Source of the DNA: Kingdonia uniflora | Lineage: Eukaryota; Streptophyta; Magnoliopsida; Ranunculales; Circaeasteraceae | Assembly (NCBI GenBank): GCA_014058105.1 | Contig: JACGCM010000447.1 | Coordinates: forward strand, 1 to 64,000 | Reading direction: 5' to 3' | Length of the DNA stretch: 64,000 nucleotides | Shown: positions 11,037-21,580 of the stretch, piece by piece | Layout: each line of letters starts with the position of its first letter | Numbering within the stretch: the first letter of the stretch is position 1 | Notes under the pieces: model-generated | What the model was told of the DNA's origin: nothing | Seen by the model: the letters and a program-made list of their open reading frames with translations, nothing else | Database searches by the model: none | Position numbers and translations under genes: made by a program

Positions 11037-11136
11037 GCCATAAATGATGTTCAAGGTTTCATACTTTTCTCATACTATAGAAACTAGCCATAAATGATGT
11101 TCAAGGTTTCATACTTTTCTCATAATATAGAAACTA
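11037..11136. repeat. Tandem duplication, 50-bp unit, two copies
   Basis: Units start gccataaatgatgttcaagg at 11037 and 11087 and end agaaacta. The only difference seen is catacta versus cataata. Confidence 0.9.
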
Positions 11137-11566
11137 GTATACAATTGGATGGTGGTGACCTCAGGCCTAGCTCGCACACCTTGCACTTTCAACAATAGTT
11201 GAAAACAGGATATCTAGACAGAAAAAGGAGAGGGACTCTTTTTTTTATGGAAGGCAATCTGGGGGATTATTCCCCAGGACTAGAAAGCAAAAGAGAGGGA
11301 CAAAATTTGAAGGTAATAGTTCTCACAAGACACGACAGACCTGAGTTTTTTTTGAAGGGGCATCAATGGCAGTTATCCTTTGAGATGAGCATATGAGTTT
11401 TGCTTGAAAATGCGACAATGGGGTCGATCATTCAAGATGAGTACATAGTGAAGAAGAAGTAGATGGGATGCAAAGAATGGAACCAAGGGTCTTAGCAGAA
11501 GCACCAAAGCGCCATAATAGGGTGAGAGAAGTAACAGACACAAATTGTATCAATACTCGATAGACA

Positions 11567-11674
11567 CAGGCCCGGCCCTAAGCCCAAAGCCACCAAGGCA
11601 AAGGCTTTGGGCCCCAATTAAAAGGGGCCTCAAAATTAAAAATTACTATCCTAAACAAAATAAAAAAAATTATA

Positions 11675-11722
<48 letters not shown>

Positions 11723-11746
11723 AAGTTCTCCCTAGGACCGGCCCTG
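11567..11746. mobile_element. hAT-type MITE (180 bp)
   Basis: The ends are inverted: CAGGCCCGGCCCT at the left and, read from the right, CAGGGCCGGTCCT (11 of 13 match). The flanks gatagaca (11559-11566) and gatggaca (11747-11754) form an 8-bp target duplication with one change, as hAT transposases leave. Inside is a CT then TA microsatellite (about 11676-11721). It has no coding capacity and would need a transposase made elsewhere. Confidence 0.85.
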
Positions 11747-12454
11747 GATGGACACGAATGCTATTTCATGAAGACTTCAATAGGAAAGATCTTTGGTCCA
11801 ACTATAAACGGACAGAATGGCTTCGGTGGAATTAAAATGCTAACATGTTTATCTTTCTCCATTAGTTAGTTTCCCTAATGGAACAAAAAGTATTTTGATG
11901 GCTAAAACATGGAATAAGGTCATGAAAAAAATCTAGAATCCGATAATAAGCTTGGTCGTAGCTTTCCTAGAAAGGCGCGTCAATGAGAGTTGCGGTCGTT
12001 AGCACTACTCCTCATCCAGTTCTAGGGGTGACAGCCTGTTGAACCGCTAGCACGTTTAAGGGAGAAGGAGACCGGACGTCTGATATTGATATCTTCATGC
12101 AAGGGAAGATATCAACTAAGACAAATTGGACTGGGGAGCAATAGAGAAAATATAAACTAATCCTAATAAACCCTGATTCTGTAAAAAACCTATCTTTCTA
12201 TAATGACTCAAATGTGTAAACACCAAGTGATAACTCCTTCAAAAACCCTAATTTTACAAATGGGGTTCCCTAAAACTCCAAATTCAACTAACCTAACATC
12301 TAAAACCCCATCAAAAATCTCCATTTTATGTGTCACCAATAAGAAACCTAAATTACAACCTATATCTCCAAATCACCAACAACAATTAGCATGCAAAACA
12401 TTCCACAATACAATCACACAATCAAAATCAAAAACTAAATTATCAAATCTTTAC
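11747..12454. other. Intergenic, possible intron of the minus-strand exon at 12455
   Basis: An 89-codon plus frame at 12203-12472 is low-complexity (K/T/S/P-rich) and looks like chance. Minus-strand exons downstream of 12455 were sought but none was recognised. Confidence 0.4.
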
Positions 12455-12533
12455 CTTGTCTGTTGGTCTTAGGGGTCCTCTCCCCTGACTGCTCACCACC
12501 CGGAGAAGACTCATCGTACATCCCCATCTCCAT
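12455..12533 (-). CDS. Possible first exon of an unidentified gene
   Basis: On minus, an AT/C-rich leader with AACCCTAA-like teloboxes precedes an ATG at 12533. The codons read MEMGMYDESSPGGEQSGERT PKTNRQ, followed by a donor AAG|gtaaag at 12455/12454. The leader style and donor look like a real plant first exon. I cannot find the next exon or a homologous family, so it may also be a captured fragment. Confidence 0.3.
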
Positions 12534-12726
12534 TAAAGCTTCAAAGCCCTAATTGTGTCCAAATTCGAAACCCTAAGATGATGAAATTGGAGAAATTAGG
12601 GTTATTCTTTATTGAAACAGATAAAATAAAACGGTTTGTTATCGTTATAGTATGAATCCCCAATCGGCTCTCTAATTCAGCTGTTTTAGAACTCTAAAAA
12701 AGACCATCTCTATCGGCTGCTCTCAT

Positions 12727-12774
12727 CTCCAGTCTCCATCTCCATCTCCATCTCCATCTCCATCTCCAACTCCA
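12727..12774. repeat. CATCTC hexanucleotide microsatellite
   Basis: About six to seven copies of a tccatc/catctc unit in a row, lying in the presumed upstream region of the 12533 exon. Confidence 0.85.
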
Positions 12775-13788
12775 ACCCTTAAATTTCTGAACTTGTGGTA
12801 GCTTAAATAGGCATGGTCACCAATTTAATAGGGCTATTGTAACCAATTATCGATAAATCGAAGTCCATGAAAAAAAAATTAACGCGGTATATCGAAATAT
12901 CAAAATATAAAAAAATTAATAGGTTGGGGTATTAGTTAAAAAAATAATGATTAGGACAAATATTTTGCCTAGGTATATGGAGAAAAACTCCCTTCAGTAG
13001 TTTGATTGATTATGTGGTAATATGATGATAATTGTCATAATATTAGAAAATCTCTTAGGATTCTTATATATCTTTTGGAATTGATGGAGGAGAGATATTT
13101 ACAGACATTGGGACAATAATGCCCTAGAGTATGTTCTTTAAGAAAATGGGTATAACCGAAATTTGAGGGGTATTTTTGTCATTTTAGGCATATAAGTATT
13201 GCTCGTGTAAGTATCACAAGCCATCCTTATTACTTCTGAATGATGATATAATTAACTTTTATTAAATGACATTTTTTTTAATGTTTTCAGAAGCAATTGT
13301 GCATGCGCTATCGCGTGTGCGAACGCATTACATTTGGGGATATGGTTGGGTTTTGAATTAATTTTTTATTTTATTTTGAAGTAGTTTGAAGAGGAGAAGA
13401 TTAAAGATAGAAAAAATATATAAAAACCAACGCATGGAGACACCGCCGAAATAAAGGTTTTCGGCGACGGGTTTAGCATCGACATATATCTCAAAGCATA
13501 GCATTCAATGAACGCTATCTATTGGTTTTAGATGATGTTCACTAAATGTCATAGTAGACGTTCTATAATGTTTTTTCTCTACTGTCATTTCAATTTAACA
13601 TAGCAATCGCCGAAAGCTCTATTTTGTGTCTACCATAACATTCACGCAAAAACTTTTATTTCCATACATAACTTTTAGCAAATGCTCTATATTCTCTATA
13701 TTTTATCCATAGCATTTGTCTAAAGATATTGTTGCATGTACCATAACATTTTATATAAAGTTATAATTCAGAGGTTGTTTATTTTTTA
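12775..13788. other. Intergenic, AT-rich
   Basis: No gene. Bases 13440-13760 contain recurring short words (atagcatt, tagcaaatgct, cgccgaaa) resembling subterminal repeats of DNA transposons. No ends or duplications could be set. Confidence 0.4.
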
Positions 13789-14032
13789 GGATTTTTTTAG
13801 TTTAGTCCCACCTACAAACTGAATATTTGTCTTTAGTCCCCAAGTTGTTGAAAAATACAGTTTTGATCCCCAAATGGCCTCTGACCACAGGTTAACTTCC
13901 TTTGAAGTCAAATTTTGACGCGAAGTGCCAAATTTTGACGCGAAGTGCCTAATCTACCCTCACGCGAGTTATACGTGATTTCAGAGAGCAGGTAAACAAG
14001 TTATCATCAGGTAACACCTATCCACCTCACCA
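13789..14032 (+). repeat. Left terminal inverted repeat of the Pack-MULE
   Basis: Pairs with 14976-15210 in inverse orientation. Shared words include atggcctctga, gaagtcaaattttgac, ctaccctcacg and aggtaaacaagtt. This arm alone carries a tandem doubling of caaattttgacgcgaagtgc (about 13913-13950), which accounts for part of the length difference. Confidence 0.85.
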
Positions 14033-14320
14033 ATCTCTCTCTTTTGCCCCCGAAAAAATTTCTCTCTCTCTCTCCCTCTCCCTCTCTCTGATAAACCTTA
14101 AAACATTTGGGTTTCAACATTCTCTCTCTCTACCCACTCCTCCCTCTTTCTCTCTAATTTTCCCCACTTTCTCTCTCTATATCTTGCTCTGTTTTGGAGC
14201 CACAACTCTCTTTCTCTCTCTCTCTCTCTCTTTGATTTAAGTTTTCTTTTAGCAGCAACATCCATCATTTTTTTTATCTCTCTCTCTTTCTCTCTGTTCT
14301 TCAAAGCCTCATCTGGGTTC

Positions 14321-15012
14321 TTTTGTTTTGCTGAGACGGCTTTGAATTTGGATGATGGGGAGTTCTGGCTTCCTTCAGAGTTTCTCACTGATGACGATTT
14401 TCTAATAAAGACAACGAAAACTGCCATTAATGGTGACAACAACAAAGGGGGGAAACCTGATCTTGGGTCTCTGTTTTCCTTTCCTGACGAGTTTCCCTTT
14501 GGGGTTTCTTCATTTGGTGTGAAAACATTATACTTAAACACACCTGTTGAGTCGGTGACTAATTCTGTAGAAACAGAGAGTGATGAGGAAGATTATCTTG
14601 CTGGGTTAACTTGTCATATGACTTGGTTGATGATGATTCCTGAATTCGATACGAGCCCAAAATTCTGTTTTTGTGTTTTATGATTTGGGGTTTTGTTGTT
14701 GTTTGTGATTATGGTAGTTTTGTTTAAACGATATGTTTTGATTTTGTTTTTGTTGATTAGCAGACATGGGGTTTATCTGGTTCGCCTCAATTAACCTTAT
14801 GTGTTGGTGGTGCATGGTCTAATGGTCACTCTCCGCATGTTACTTTGCCTCCATCGATGCCATTTGAGGACAAAGAGGTAGCCTGGGATCTACTTTACGC
14901 ATGGTCTAATGGTCAAGTTGTGAGAGACAAAATCAAGATGAACGATGGAGGTGGTGAAGATGTTTACTATAGCGGTGGTGAGGTCGAGGTGACGTGGCAA
15001 CTTGTTACCTGA
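14321..15012 (+). pseudogene. Captured fragment of a plant TIP41-like-annotated gene (At2g39870/At3g54000-like)
   Basis: Bases 14321-14640 read FFCFAETALNLDDGEFWLPS, then EFLTDDDF and later SPVESVTN-like text (TPVESVTNSVETESDEEDYL, AGLT). After an intron-like gap with acceptor ttagcag (14763), 14764 onwards reads TWGLSGSPQLTLC and WDLLYA. These are blocks I associate with an uncharacterised plant family sometimes annotated as TIP41-like. No ATG precedes the first block. The second block stays open into the right inverted repeat, ending with TGA at about 15012, so any product would be a chimera with the repeat. The host parent locus is not in the window. Confidence 0.6.
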
Positions 15013-15210
15013 AGACAACTTGTTTACCTGTTAGATGAAATTACGTACAACTCACGTGAGGGTAGATTAGACACTTCATGTCAAAATTTGACTTCAACGG
15101 AGGTTGACATGTGATCAGAGGCCATTTGGGGACCAAAACTGCATATTTTAACAACTTTGGAGCTAAAAGCAAATATTCCGTTTGGAGGTGAGATTGTACT
15201 AAACAAATCC
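14976..15210 (-). repeat. Right terminal inverted repeat of the Pack-MULE
   Basis: Inverse partner of 13789-14032, about 235 bp, with scattered substitutions between arms. MULE repeats usually carry the promoter, so transcription into the captured fragment from either side is possible. Confidence 0.85.
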
Positions 15211-17080
15211 TTTTTTTTTACTTATTTAACTTAATTGACTAACTAAGTCAAATAAGTTTGTTTGTTTTTCCATTTATAAAAAGTTTTTTATAGTAATGGC
15301 ACCCCACTTTTCATCACTTCAGATAAGTTGGAAATCCTAACTTATCTGAAATCTTTTTTGTTGAAGTTGACGGATGGATAGATAATTTAAGTAAAAATAT
15401 TTATACCCGATTATACCACTTTTTTATCTTCATCTTTCCTCCTATATTTATTCTCTCTACAATTCTCTTTCTCCCTTATCTATTATTCGAATCAAAACCT
15501 CTAATTATTCAAAAAACTAGAACGATACTGAGAACAACCAGGGCTTGAATCAATTTATAACTTAAAATGACCATTTCTAAATATAGGTTTTGATACGGTA
15601 AACATTAGTAACTCCTTTGAAGATTCTCAATTTTGATGAGATAAACATTAGTAACTCCCTTGAAGATTCTCAAATTACAGTGACCCATTATGGGTTCCAA
15701 CCCCAATATATATGTGATTGAGCAATTTTTTTTATCTTTTGAAAGTGGTTGGGTTTTACTCTTGGGTTCCATCAATTATGATATTTTATGGGTTTACTAT
15801 TCTCTGAGATAAATTTATTTATATTATATAGTAAAAAAATTCAATCTGTAGCACTGAAGATGAATATAATATCTTGATTTAATTATTAGAGTATTTGATC
15901 TGCTTTCAGAGATTGTTGACGAATTTAATGCTAAAAGAAGAATTGGTATAAAATCCTAGGTTAATTTTTTATTTATAATAATGGCTTTATTCTTGTTCAA
16001 TTCCTCAACTATAAAGACATTATCCAAGAGTTTTTAGAAGTGTAGTATCGGCTATAAAGGCATTACCCAATAGCATTTCGAAGTGTTTGGGGATGCGAAA
16101 TGATTTCCAAATAATATTCAGGAAAACGCTAGTTCAATTCGACCAATATTCTATTGCTCGCAATACGTATCATATTTTGCAAGATTTTTCTTCGTATGGT
16201 AAAAGATAAAACAAGTTAACATTATGTCAAGTATTTGCTTTTTCTTTTCTTTTTAATCTGTTGGTTTCTTTGCCCCCATCCTAATCTCATTCTTTAGTGG
16301 CTTTTGCTCGAGGTCAATTGTAATATCGAAATCAGTAACAAGAGGGAGAAGAAATACAAATTAGTTGATATTCGCATACTTGAATTTTAAATGTGATTAT
16401 GAAGTAACATGTTTGGCAAAAAATAGAGAATAGGGTATTTTTGATAATTTTGCAGTTTATACACAAGATTTAAATTCATAATCAAAATAAACAAGATTTT
16501 TTTAATTTTAGCTTCAACATTCAGGTGCTAGATTCAGCAATCAGAATCAGAATAAGCAATCAGAATCAGAAAAACAAAAACAAATAACCTCTTAGTGAAT
16601 GCTAACATAATATCTGTAACTGCTATCTTTGTCCAGCAAATAACAAGTACAAAATAGTTATAATGTTCTGTATGTCATTCAAACTTTCTAACTAATACAA
16701 AGAAAATGACATTTCAACAAATAAATAGAAGGCCATTGCATTAAATCTAAAAAGAATATCGATACAATAAATGTTCACCATATAATCATTATATTAAGGT
16801 CTTCAACGAAAAAGGGAAGATAAGAACATAAAATACGATAAAAGAGAATCCCTCCATATCTATGTAAAAAGACCAAATTCGGAAGGAAGTCATCTTCAAC
16901 TGCGATGCCATCTCCATAAACTGCATAAATGTATGAAAAATAGTGTAAGTAAATTAAAGTATAAATACTAAAACAATCATATCATATATAAAGAAAAAAC
17001 GAAAACCAATCACAAATGTTACTTTAGTTTTTTCTATAAAGAAGTCAAATAAGAATCTATCATAATATCCATATATCATA
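15211..17080. other. Intergenic, AT-rich, no gene
   Basis: No coding or TE-end signal beyond a 43-bp-period duplication (15599-15673, taaacattagtaactcc in both copies). A small doubled motif (caatcagaatcagaa) lies near 16539-16570. Confidence 0.6.
15599..15673. repeat. Direct duplication, 43-bp period
   Basis: The stretch taaacattagtaactcc followed by ttgaagattctcaa occurs at 15599 and again at 15642, with one substitution in the shared part. Confidence 0.85.
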
Positions 17081-17656
17081 TGTTGGGTTACGGCTCAAAA
17101 ACTTATGAAGTCGTTCAAACGAGACATAAAATCGTTCGAACGAAAAAACTTTCCGTTGAAGTCGTTCGAACGAGACTGTATGTCGTTCGAATGAAAACGG
17201 CGTTGCTTGTTTTATAAGTTCATTTTGGAGGCGATGGTTTGTTTCATGATACATACTTCACTGATGACCTAATAGAGAGTTTATAAATATATAGAGTATG
17301 AGTTCAAAGCCTCTGTAATGTGTGAGAAAGAGTTAGAGAGAGAAAATAGAGAAATCTAGGGTTTTACTCTGGAGAGATTTTGTGGGTTTTCTTTCCAGGG
17401 TTTTTTGCTGGGGATTATCTGTAAAGGTAGAGGTGGGGTTGTGCGATCTCTGGAACTTCTTGTAACCCTAATTGATAATAGATTTATCGTACTTGTAGGG
17501 GGTGGTTTTGATCCTTTTAGGTCTCCACCTAAATTTAAACATTGTATATGTGTTTATTACTTTGATTAAATTCTCTGTGCTTAGAGTTAGATCTTCAGTT
17601 CTTGCTTAATCATATCGTTCTTACGCATTGCAATTTCTCCCCTTTGTTTCCTAACA
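17081..17656 (+). repeat. 5' LTR of the deleted copia element (576 bp)
   Basis: Starts TGTTGGGTTACGG and ends CTAACA. The U3 part (17105-17190) carries at least four near-copies of the palindrome TCGTTCGAACGA. A TATA box (ttataaatatatag) is at about 17281-17294. Confidence 0.9.
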
Positions 17657-17658
17657 AT

Positions 17659-17670
17659 TGGCATCTGAGC
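17659..17670 (+). other. Primer-binding site
   Basis: TGGCATCTGAGC resembles the initiator tRNA-Met site TGGTATCAGAGC, two bases off, and lies 2 bp after the LTR. Confidence 0.75.
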
Positions 17671-17697
17671 AAGGTTTGGGGCAAGTAGAGAAGAAAG

Positions 17698-18968
17698 ATG
17701 GGAGGATCTAAGTACTCTAACGCGATCAAATTTGATGTGGAGAAGTTCGATGAGAAGATTAATTTTGGATTGTGGAAAATACAAGTACAAGATATCTTGA
17801 TTTAAAGCAGGTTACGCAAGGTACTGAAATGGAAGCCTATACCTAAAGCTCCGGTTGAAGGTATAGTGGCCCAGAAAGTAGATGGCGATGAAGAAGATTG
17901 GAAAGATCTGGATTCAAAGGCTGCGAGCGGGATTCGCCTTTGTATCGCTAAAAACGTTTTGGCAAACGTAGTTGGAGAGAAAATCCCAAAGGGTCTTTGG
18001 GAAAAGCTTAAAAGTTTATACCAAACGAAGAGTCTTTCGAATCGCTTATACCTCAAGGAACGGCTTCATATGCTTAGGATGGATGAAGGTACAAGCGTTG
18101 GTGATCACCTAGGTTCTTTGAACGGGATCGTTTCAGAATTAGAATCGATTGGAGTTAAAGCTGAGGATAAAGATAAAGCATTTTAACTCATATGGTCTCT
18201 TCCTTCTACCTTCAAGCATCTTCAACCTACGTTGATGTATAGGAAGGAAACTTTGAGTTTTGAGGAGGTTACTAGTACGGTTCTTTCTAAGGAGAGAAGG
18301 CTTAAGGGTAGCGAATCCTTTATGAAAAAACTCGGCAATGGTGGCTAGTGGGAAGAGAAGCTTTAATAAGTTCATAAAAGGAACTAGTTGGGGTTGTGGT
18401 CAATCGGGTCATTATAGATCGGATTGCAAAGCTGGGAAAGGTAAAGGAGAAAGTTTGGCAAAGGGCTCCGAAAGTGATACTAACAAACTGGCGACAGATA
18501 CTGGTAACGATGGTGACGAGGCGCTCATCATGGTGGCCGCTGATGGTTCTCGCCACGATAAAGGATGAGTGTTTGATAGTAGGGCTGCATTGCATGTATG
18601 CGCACACAAGGCATGGTTCGACAAATATGCAAGGTGTGAGGGTAGCAAGTTTGTGTCGATGAGCGATGGCTCTCGAGGGCCAGTTTTGGGAGTTGCGTGA
18701 TATTCACGTGAGGATGTTCGATGGACGCATTGTAGTTCTTCATGATGTTCGACATGTGCCGAGAATGACTCATAATCTAATTCTACTTTCCAAATTAGAT
18801 AATGAGGGTTACAATTACTCCGGGCAAGGTGAAGTAATGAAAGTTTATTGGAAGTCTTCTTTGATCATAAAGGGAGTTCTTAGCGAGAACTTGTATGCAT
18901 TGGTTGGTAAATCAGTGGGTGGAGATGTAAAGGTTGCATGTACCGATAGAGCTATGGAGATTTCTTGA
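17698..18968 (+). pseudogene. copia gag and protease remnant
   Basis: ATG at 17698 starts MGGSKYSNAIKFDVEKFDEK with GLWKIQVQD, the copia gag N-terminus. A TAA follows at about 17803. Bases 17866-18186 read EDWKDLDSKAASGIRLCIAK and LWEKLKSLYQTKSLSNRLYL. A knuckle-like WGCGQSGHYRSDCKAGK is near 18395. The protease region VFDSRAALHVCAHKAW has R where the active-site DSG glycine belongs, followed by NLILLSKLDNEGY. Several frameshifts and stops separate these pieces, so no polyprotein is possible. Confidence 0.85.
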
Positions 18969-19150
18969 AAGGGAAATTTAGTTTAAGGTAGAGCAATGGC
19001 ACAGTCTATAATATGATCAAAAAGTGGGTTCCAATTGGTGGGCTAGGGAAAAACTTAGACTCGTGTAATTCTCTTAATTATGAAGTTGCCCATAGGGACA
19101 ACGTGATAAGAATACACGACGAATGCAGCGGAAGAAAAGAATTTTTCACC

Positions 19151-19161
19151 AAGGTGGAGAT
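19151..19161 (+). other. Polypurine tract
   Basis: aaggtggagat sits immediately before the 3' LTR (TGTTGGG at 19162). It is the usual place for plus-strand DNA priming. Confidence 0.7.
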
Positions 19162-19735
19162 TGTTGGGTTACGGCTCAAAAACATATGAAGTCGTTTAAA
19201 CGAGACATAAGGTCGTTCGAACGAAAAATCTTTTCGTTGAAGTCGTTCGAACGAGACTGTATGTCGTTCGAATGAAAACCACGTTATTTGTTTTGTAAGT
19301 TCGTTTTGGAGGCGATGGTTTGTCTCGTGATGCGTACTTCACTGATGAGCTAATAGAGAGTCCAAAAATATAGAGTGTGAGTTCAAAGCCTCTGCAATGT
19401 GTGAGAAAGAGTTAGAAAGAGAAAATGGAGAAATTTAGGGTTTTACTCTGGAGAGATTTTTTGGGTTTTCTTTCTAGGGTTTCTTGTTGGGGATTATCTG
19501 TAAGGGTAGAGGTGAGGTTGTGAGATCTCTGGAACTTCTTGTAACCCTAATTGATAATAGATTCGTCGTGCTTGTCGGGAGTGGTTTTGATCTTTTTGGG
19601 TTTCTACCTAAATTTAAACCTTGTGTATGTGTTTATTGTTTTTATTAAATTCTCTATGCTTAGAGTTAGATCTTCAGTTCTTGCTTAATCATATCGTGCT
19701 TCCGCGTTACGATTTGCCCTCTTTGTTTCATAACA
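19162..19735 (+). repeat. 3' LTR of the deleted copia element (574 bp)
   Basis: Same start (TGTTGGGTTACGG) and end (ATAACA) as the 5' copy, with scattered substitutions. The TATA region is altered (gtccaaaaatatag instead of ttataaatatatag). Confidence 0.9.
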
Positions 19736-19900
19736 TCATGCACCAAGATGATTTGGACACCAAAAGAACAAAAAAAAACTAAAAAATATTCCGTAAGAAG
19801 AAGTAGACCGTTCAAAGGAGAAGTAATACAAATAAAAAAGATCAACCATGTAAACTAACTCAAAGATCACCCATGTAAATTAACTCTAGTAATATACATT

Positions 19901-20807
19901 CGTGGCCGTTCTTACCATAAGGCCATTTAGGCGGCCGCCTAAGTCCCCCGGAAAGGTAAAGGCCCGTAATTTTTATTGTGTCCTTTGGAAGAAATGAAAT
20001 AGTCATCATTTAAGAAAATATGGTCATCATCTAAGTATTAAAATAACCTTAGGTTGACTGGTTTGCAATACATTTTTATCCTTGAAGGTTGTTAGAGCCA
20101 TTCACCATGGCAACAATTTCTTAGTTTTAGAATATGAAGCCTATTTTTTCTTTTTGTGTAAACTATAAGACGTCTTTTGACAAGTATCCATTTATGCTAA
20201 TCTCTAGTACTTCTAAACTCTAAAGTAAGCTCTGATAACACTTCAACTCAAAGAAAATGTTGATAACACTAAGAGGATCTAGTCGGGAATTGACGGTCTA
20301 GCCAGATGGCCCGGATACCTTTAGTTACAAAAAAAAAAAAAAAAAAAAGGAAATATTTTTACCCCTAAAAAGACATTTATAAAATTTCAAACCTTCACTC
20401 GTTTATGAGTACTATATGTATGACAATTTTCATAGAGAAAAGACTTATAATATTGTCTTTGATAAGGAATATGGGTTCTAAATACTCTTTGATAAAAGAT
20501 GAAAGCTTATCTTCGTATGCAAATCAAAACTATATTTAATTCATTCGGTTCCTTAGAAGGTTGAATTACTTACATTTTCATTAACTCAACTTATTTATTT
20601 ATTTATTTGAAATAAAACACATAATACAATAATGCGCTATCTATTACAAGTTGCCCGAGTAAATGTGTCATTAAGCAAATTTAGGGTACAAATTATATTC
20701 CCGGGCGTTACTATTTCAAAAAGTATCTAAAAAAAACTATTTTTAAATTTAAAAAAAACATTTTTCGAAATTCACCGAAGGCCCCTATAGGTCTAGGAAT
20801 GGCCCTG
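19901..20807. mobile_element. Non-autonomous hAT element (907 bp) with perfect 8-bp target duplication
   Basis: TATACATT is present exactly on both sides (19893-19900 and 20808-20815). The ends CGTGGCCGTTCTTA and, read from the right, CAGGGCCATTCCTA are imperfect inverted repeats of the hAT pattern. No transposase frame remains inside. An A-run at about 20329-20348, after a gacggtctagccagatggcc segment, may mark a short retroposed piece within it. Confidence 0.85.
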
Positions 20808-20815
20808 TATACATT

Positions 20816-21399
20816 ACCAAGGTACCAGAGCTCAATTCAGCTCAAACCAACTCACAATACCTCCAACAACACTACCCCAACAAACCTAGAAGAGCAGTAC
20901 TAGTCATAACCCAGTGCACTGAACAACACCATCATCCATATCCATCCCCCACTTACAATAAGAATAAAACCAAGCCTTCACCAACATCAAAATACTTCTA
21001 CAGGCTTAGTATATCATAACTAACAACCGCAACATCAGCCTAGCAAAAAAATAACAACACCATTAAAATAGATCCCCCACACTCAAGATCACCAGCCAAC
21101 TCATGCATATAACACCCCAGGTCACTGTAGAGATTGCCCTTACCCTTAACATCACCCTTCTACTCTACTAGAATAGAAAGAACATGTATCAAGATGGTCT
21201 CATGTGTCATAATTAAGAGAAGAATAAAACGGCAGGAAAAAAACATGTATCAAGATGGTCTCATATGAACCTAATAATTAAGGATGCAGTAACTTGCTAA
21301 AGTGGTTCTCCATATATTTTACTTGAAATTAAGTTATCTAATAACAGAAATGATTCGGTGGACAATGTTCAGAATATAGATTTTATTCAAGACTGGAAT
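20816..21399. other. Intergenic with a short direct repeat
   Basis: No gene. The word acatgtatcaagatggtctc occurs at about 21182 and 21242 (60-bp spacing), a local duplication. Confidence 0.6.
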
Positions 21400-21580
21400 C
21401 TTAGCAATCAACTTGTACACAAAACCCCCATTAAATGTACATGGGTGAAACCTCCTAATGGTTTTTATGTTATTAATACCGATGGCTGTTTATCTAATAA
21501 TATAGGAGGATTTGCTGTTGTTGCTTGAAACTGGGAAGGCAAGGCAGAAAAGGCAGTTGCAGGGAGGCAGAAAAGACAGT
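21400..21580 (+). pseudogene. LINE RNase H domain fragment
   Basis: In the frame of 21421 the sequence reads KCTWVKPPNGFYVINTDGCL and SNNIGGFAVVA, then a stop. W-x-P-P-x-G-x-x-x-x-N-T-D-G is the first strand and catalytic aspartate of the RNase H domain at the end of plant LINE ORF2. Only this opening remains. A small duplication (ggcagaaaaggcagttgcag and a variant) follows near 21545-21590. Confidence 0.65.

Larger units (their letters stand above)
9337..11566. other. Intergenic with purine-rich stretches and local duplications
   Basis: No gene supported. Bases 9715-10210 are unusually rich in GA on plus (many gagag/gaaa runs). Short open frames here have no recognised content. Two recent tandem duplications are listed separately. 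Confidence 0.6.
13789..15210. mobile_element. Pack-MULE (Mutator-like element carrying host gene pieces)
   Basis: Long terminal inverted repeats of about 240 bp bound 1.4 kb. The outer ends are GGATTTTTTTAGTTTAGTCC on the left and GGATTTGTTTAGTACAATCT read inward from the right. Flanking 10-mers ttatttttta and ttttttttta match at 9 of 10, fitting a Mutator 9-11 bp target duplication, although the low complexity weakens that point. There is no transposase. The interior holds exon-like pieces of a host gene, which defines a Pack-MULE. Confidence 0.8.
17081..19735 (+). mobile_element. Ty1/copia element, internally deleted, both LTRs present
   Basis: LTRs 17081-17656 and 19162-19735 are closely similar and in the same orientation. 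The flanks tcata and tcatg fit a 5-bp target duplication with one later change. Only 1.5 kb lies between the LTRs: primer-binding site, gag and protease, then a jump to the 3' end. Integrase, RT and RNase H are gone, so this is a deletion derivative that could only move with proteins supplied in trans. Confidence 0.9.

Noticed and set aside
11545..11835. 96-codon plus frame
   Set aside because: It spans the hAT MITE and its microsatellite (SLSLSLYIYIYIYIY), so it is a repeat artefact.
12203..12472. 89-codon plus frame
   Set aside because: Low-complexity K/T/P/S composition, overlapping the better-supported minus exon.
14098..14541. 147-codon minus frame rich in R, E and K
   Set aside because: It is the reverse reading of a CT-rich leader and of the captured exon inside the Pack-MULE. 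The plus reading has the recognisable protein text.
17060..17254. Minus frame with repeated SFER
   Set aside because: Made by the palindromic TTCGAACGA repeats of the LTR, not a protein.
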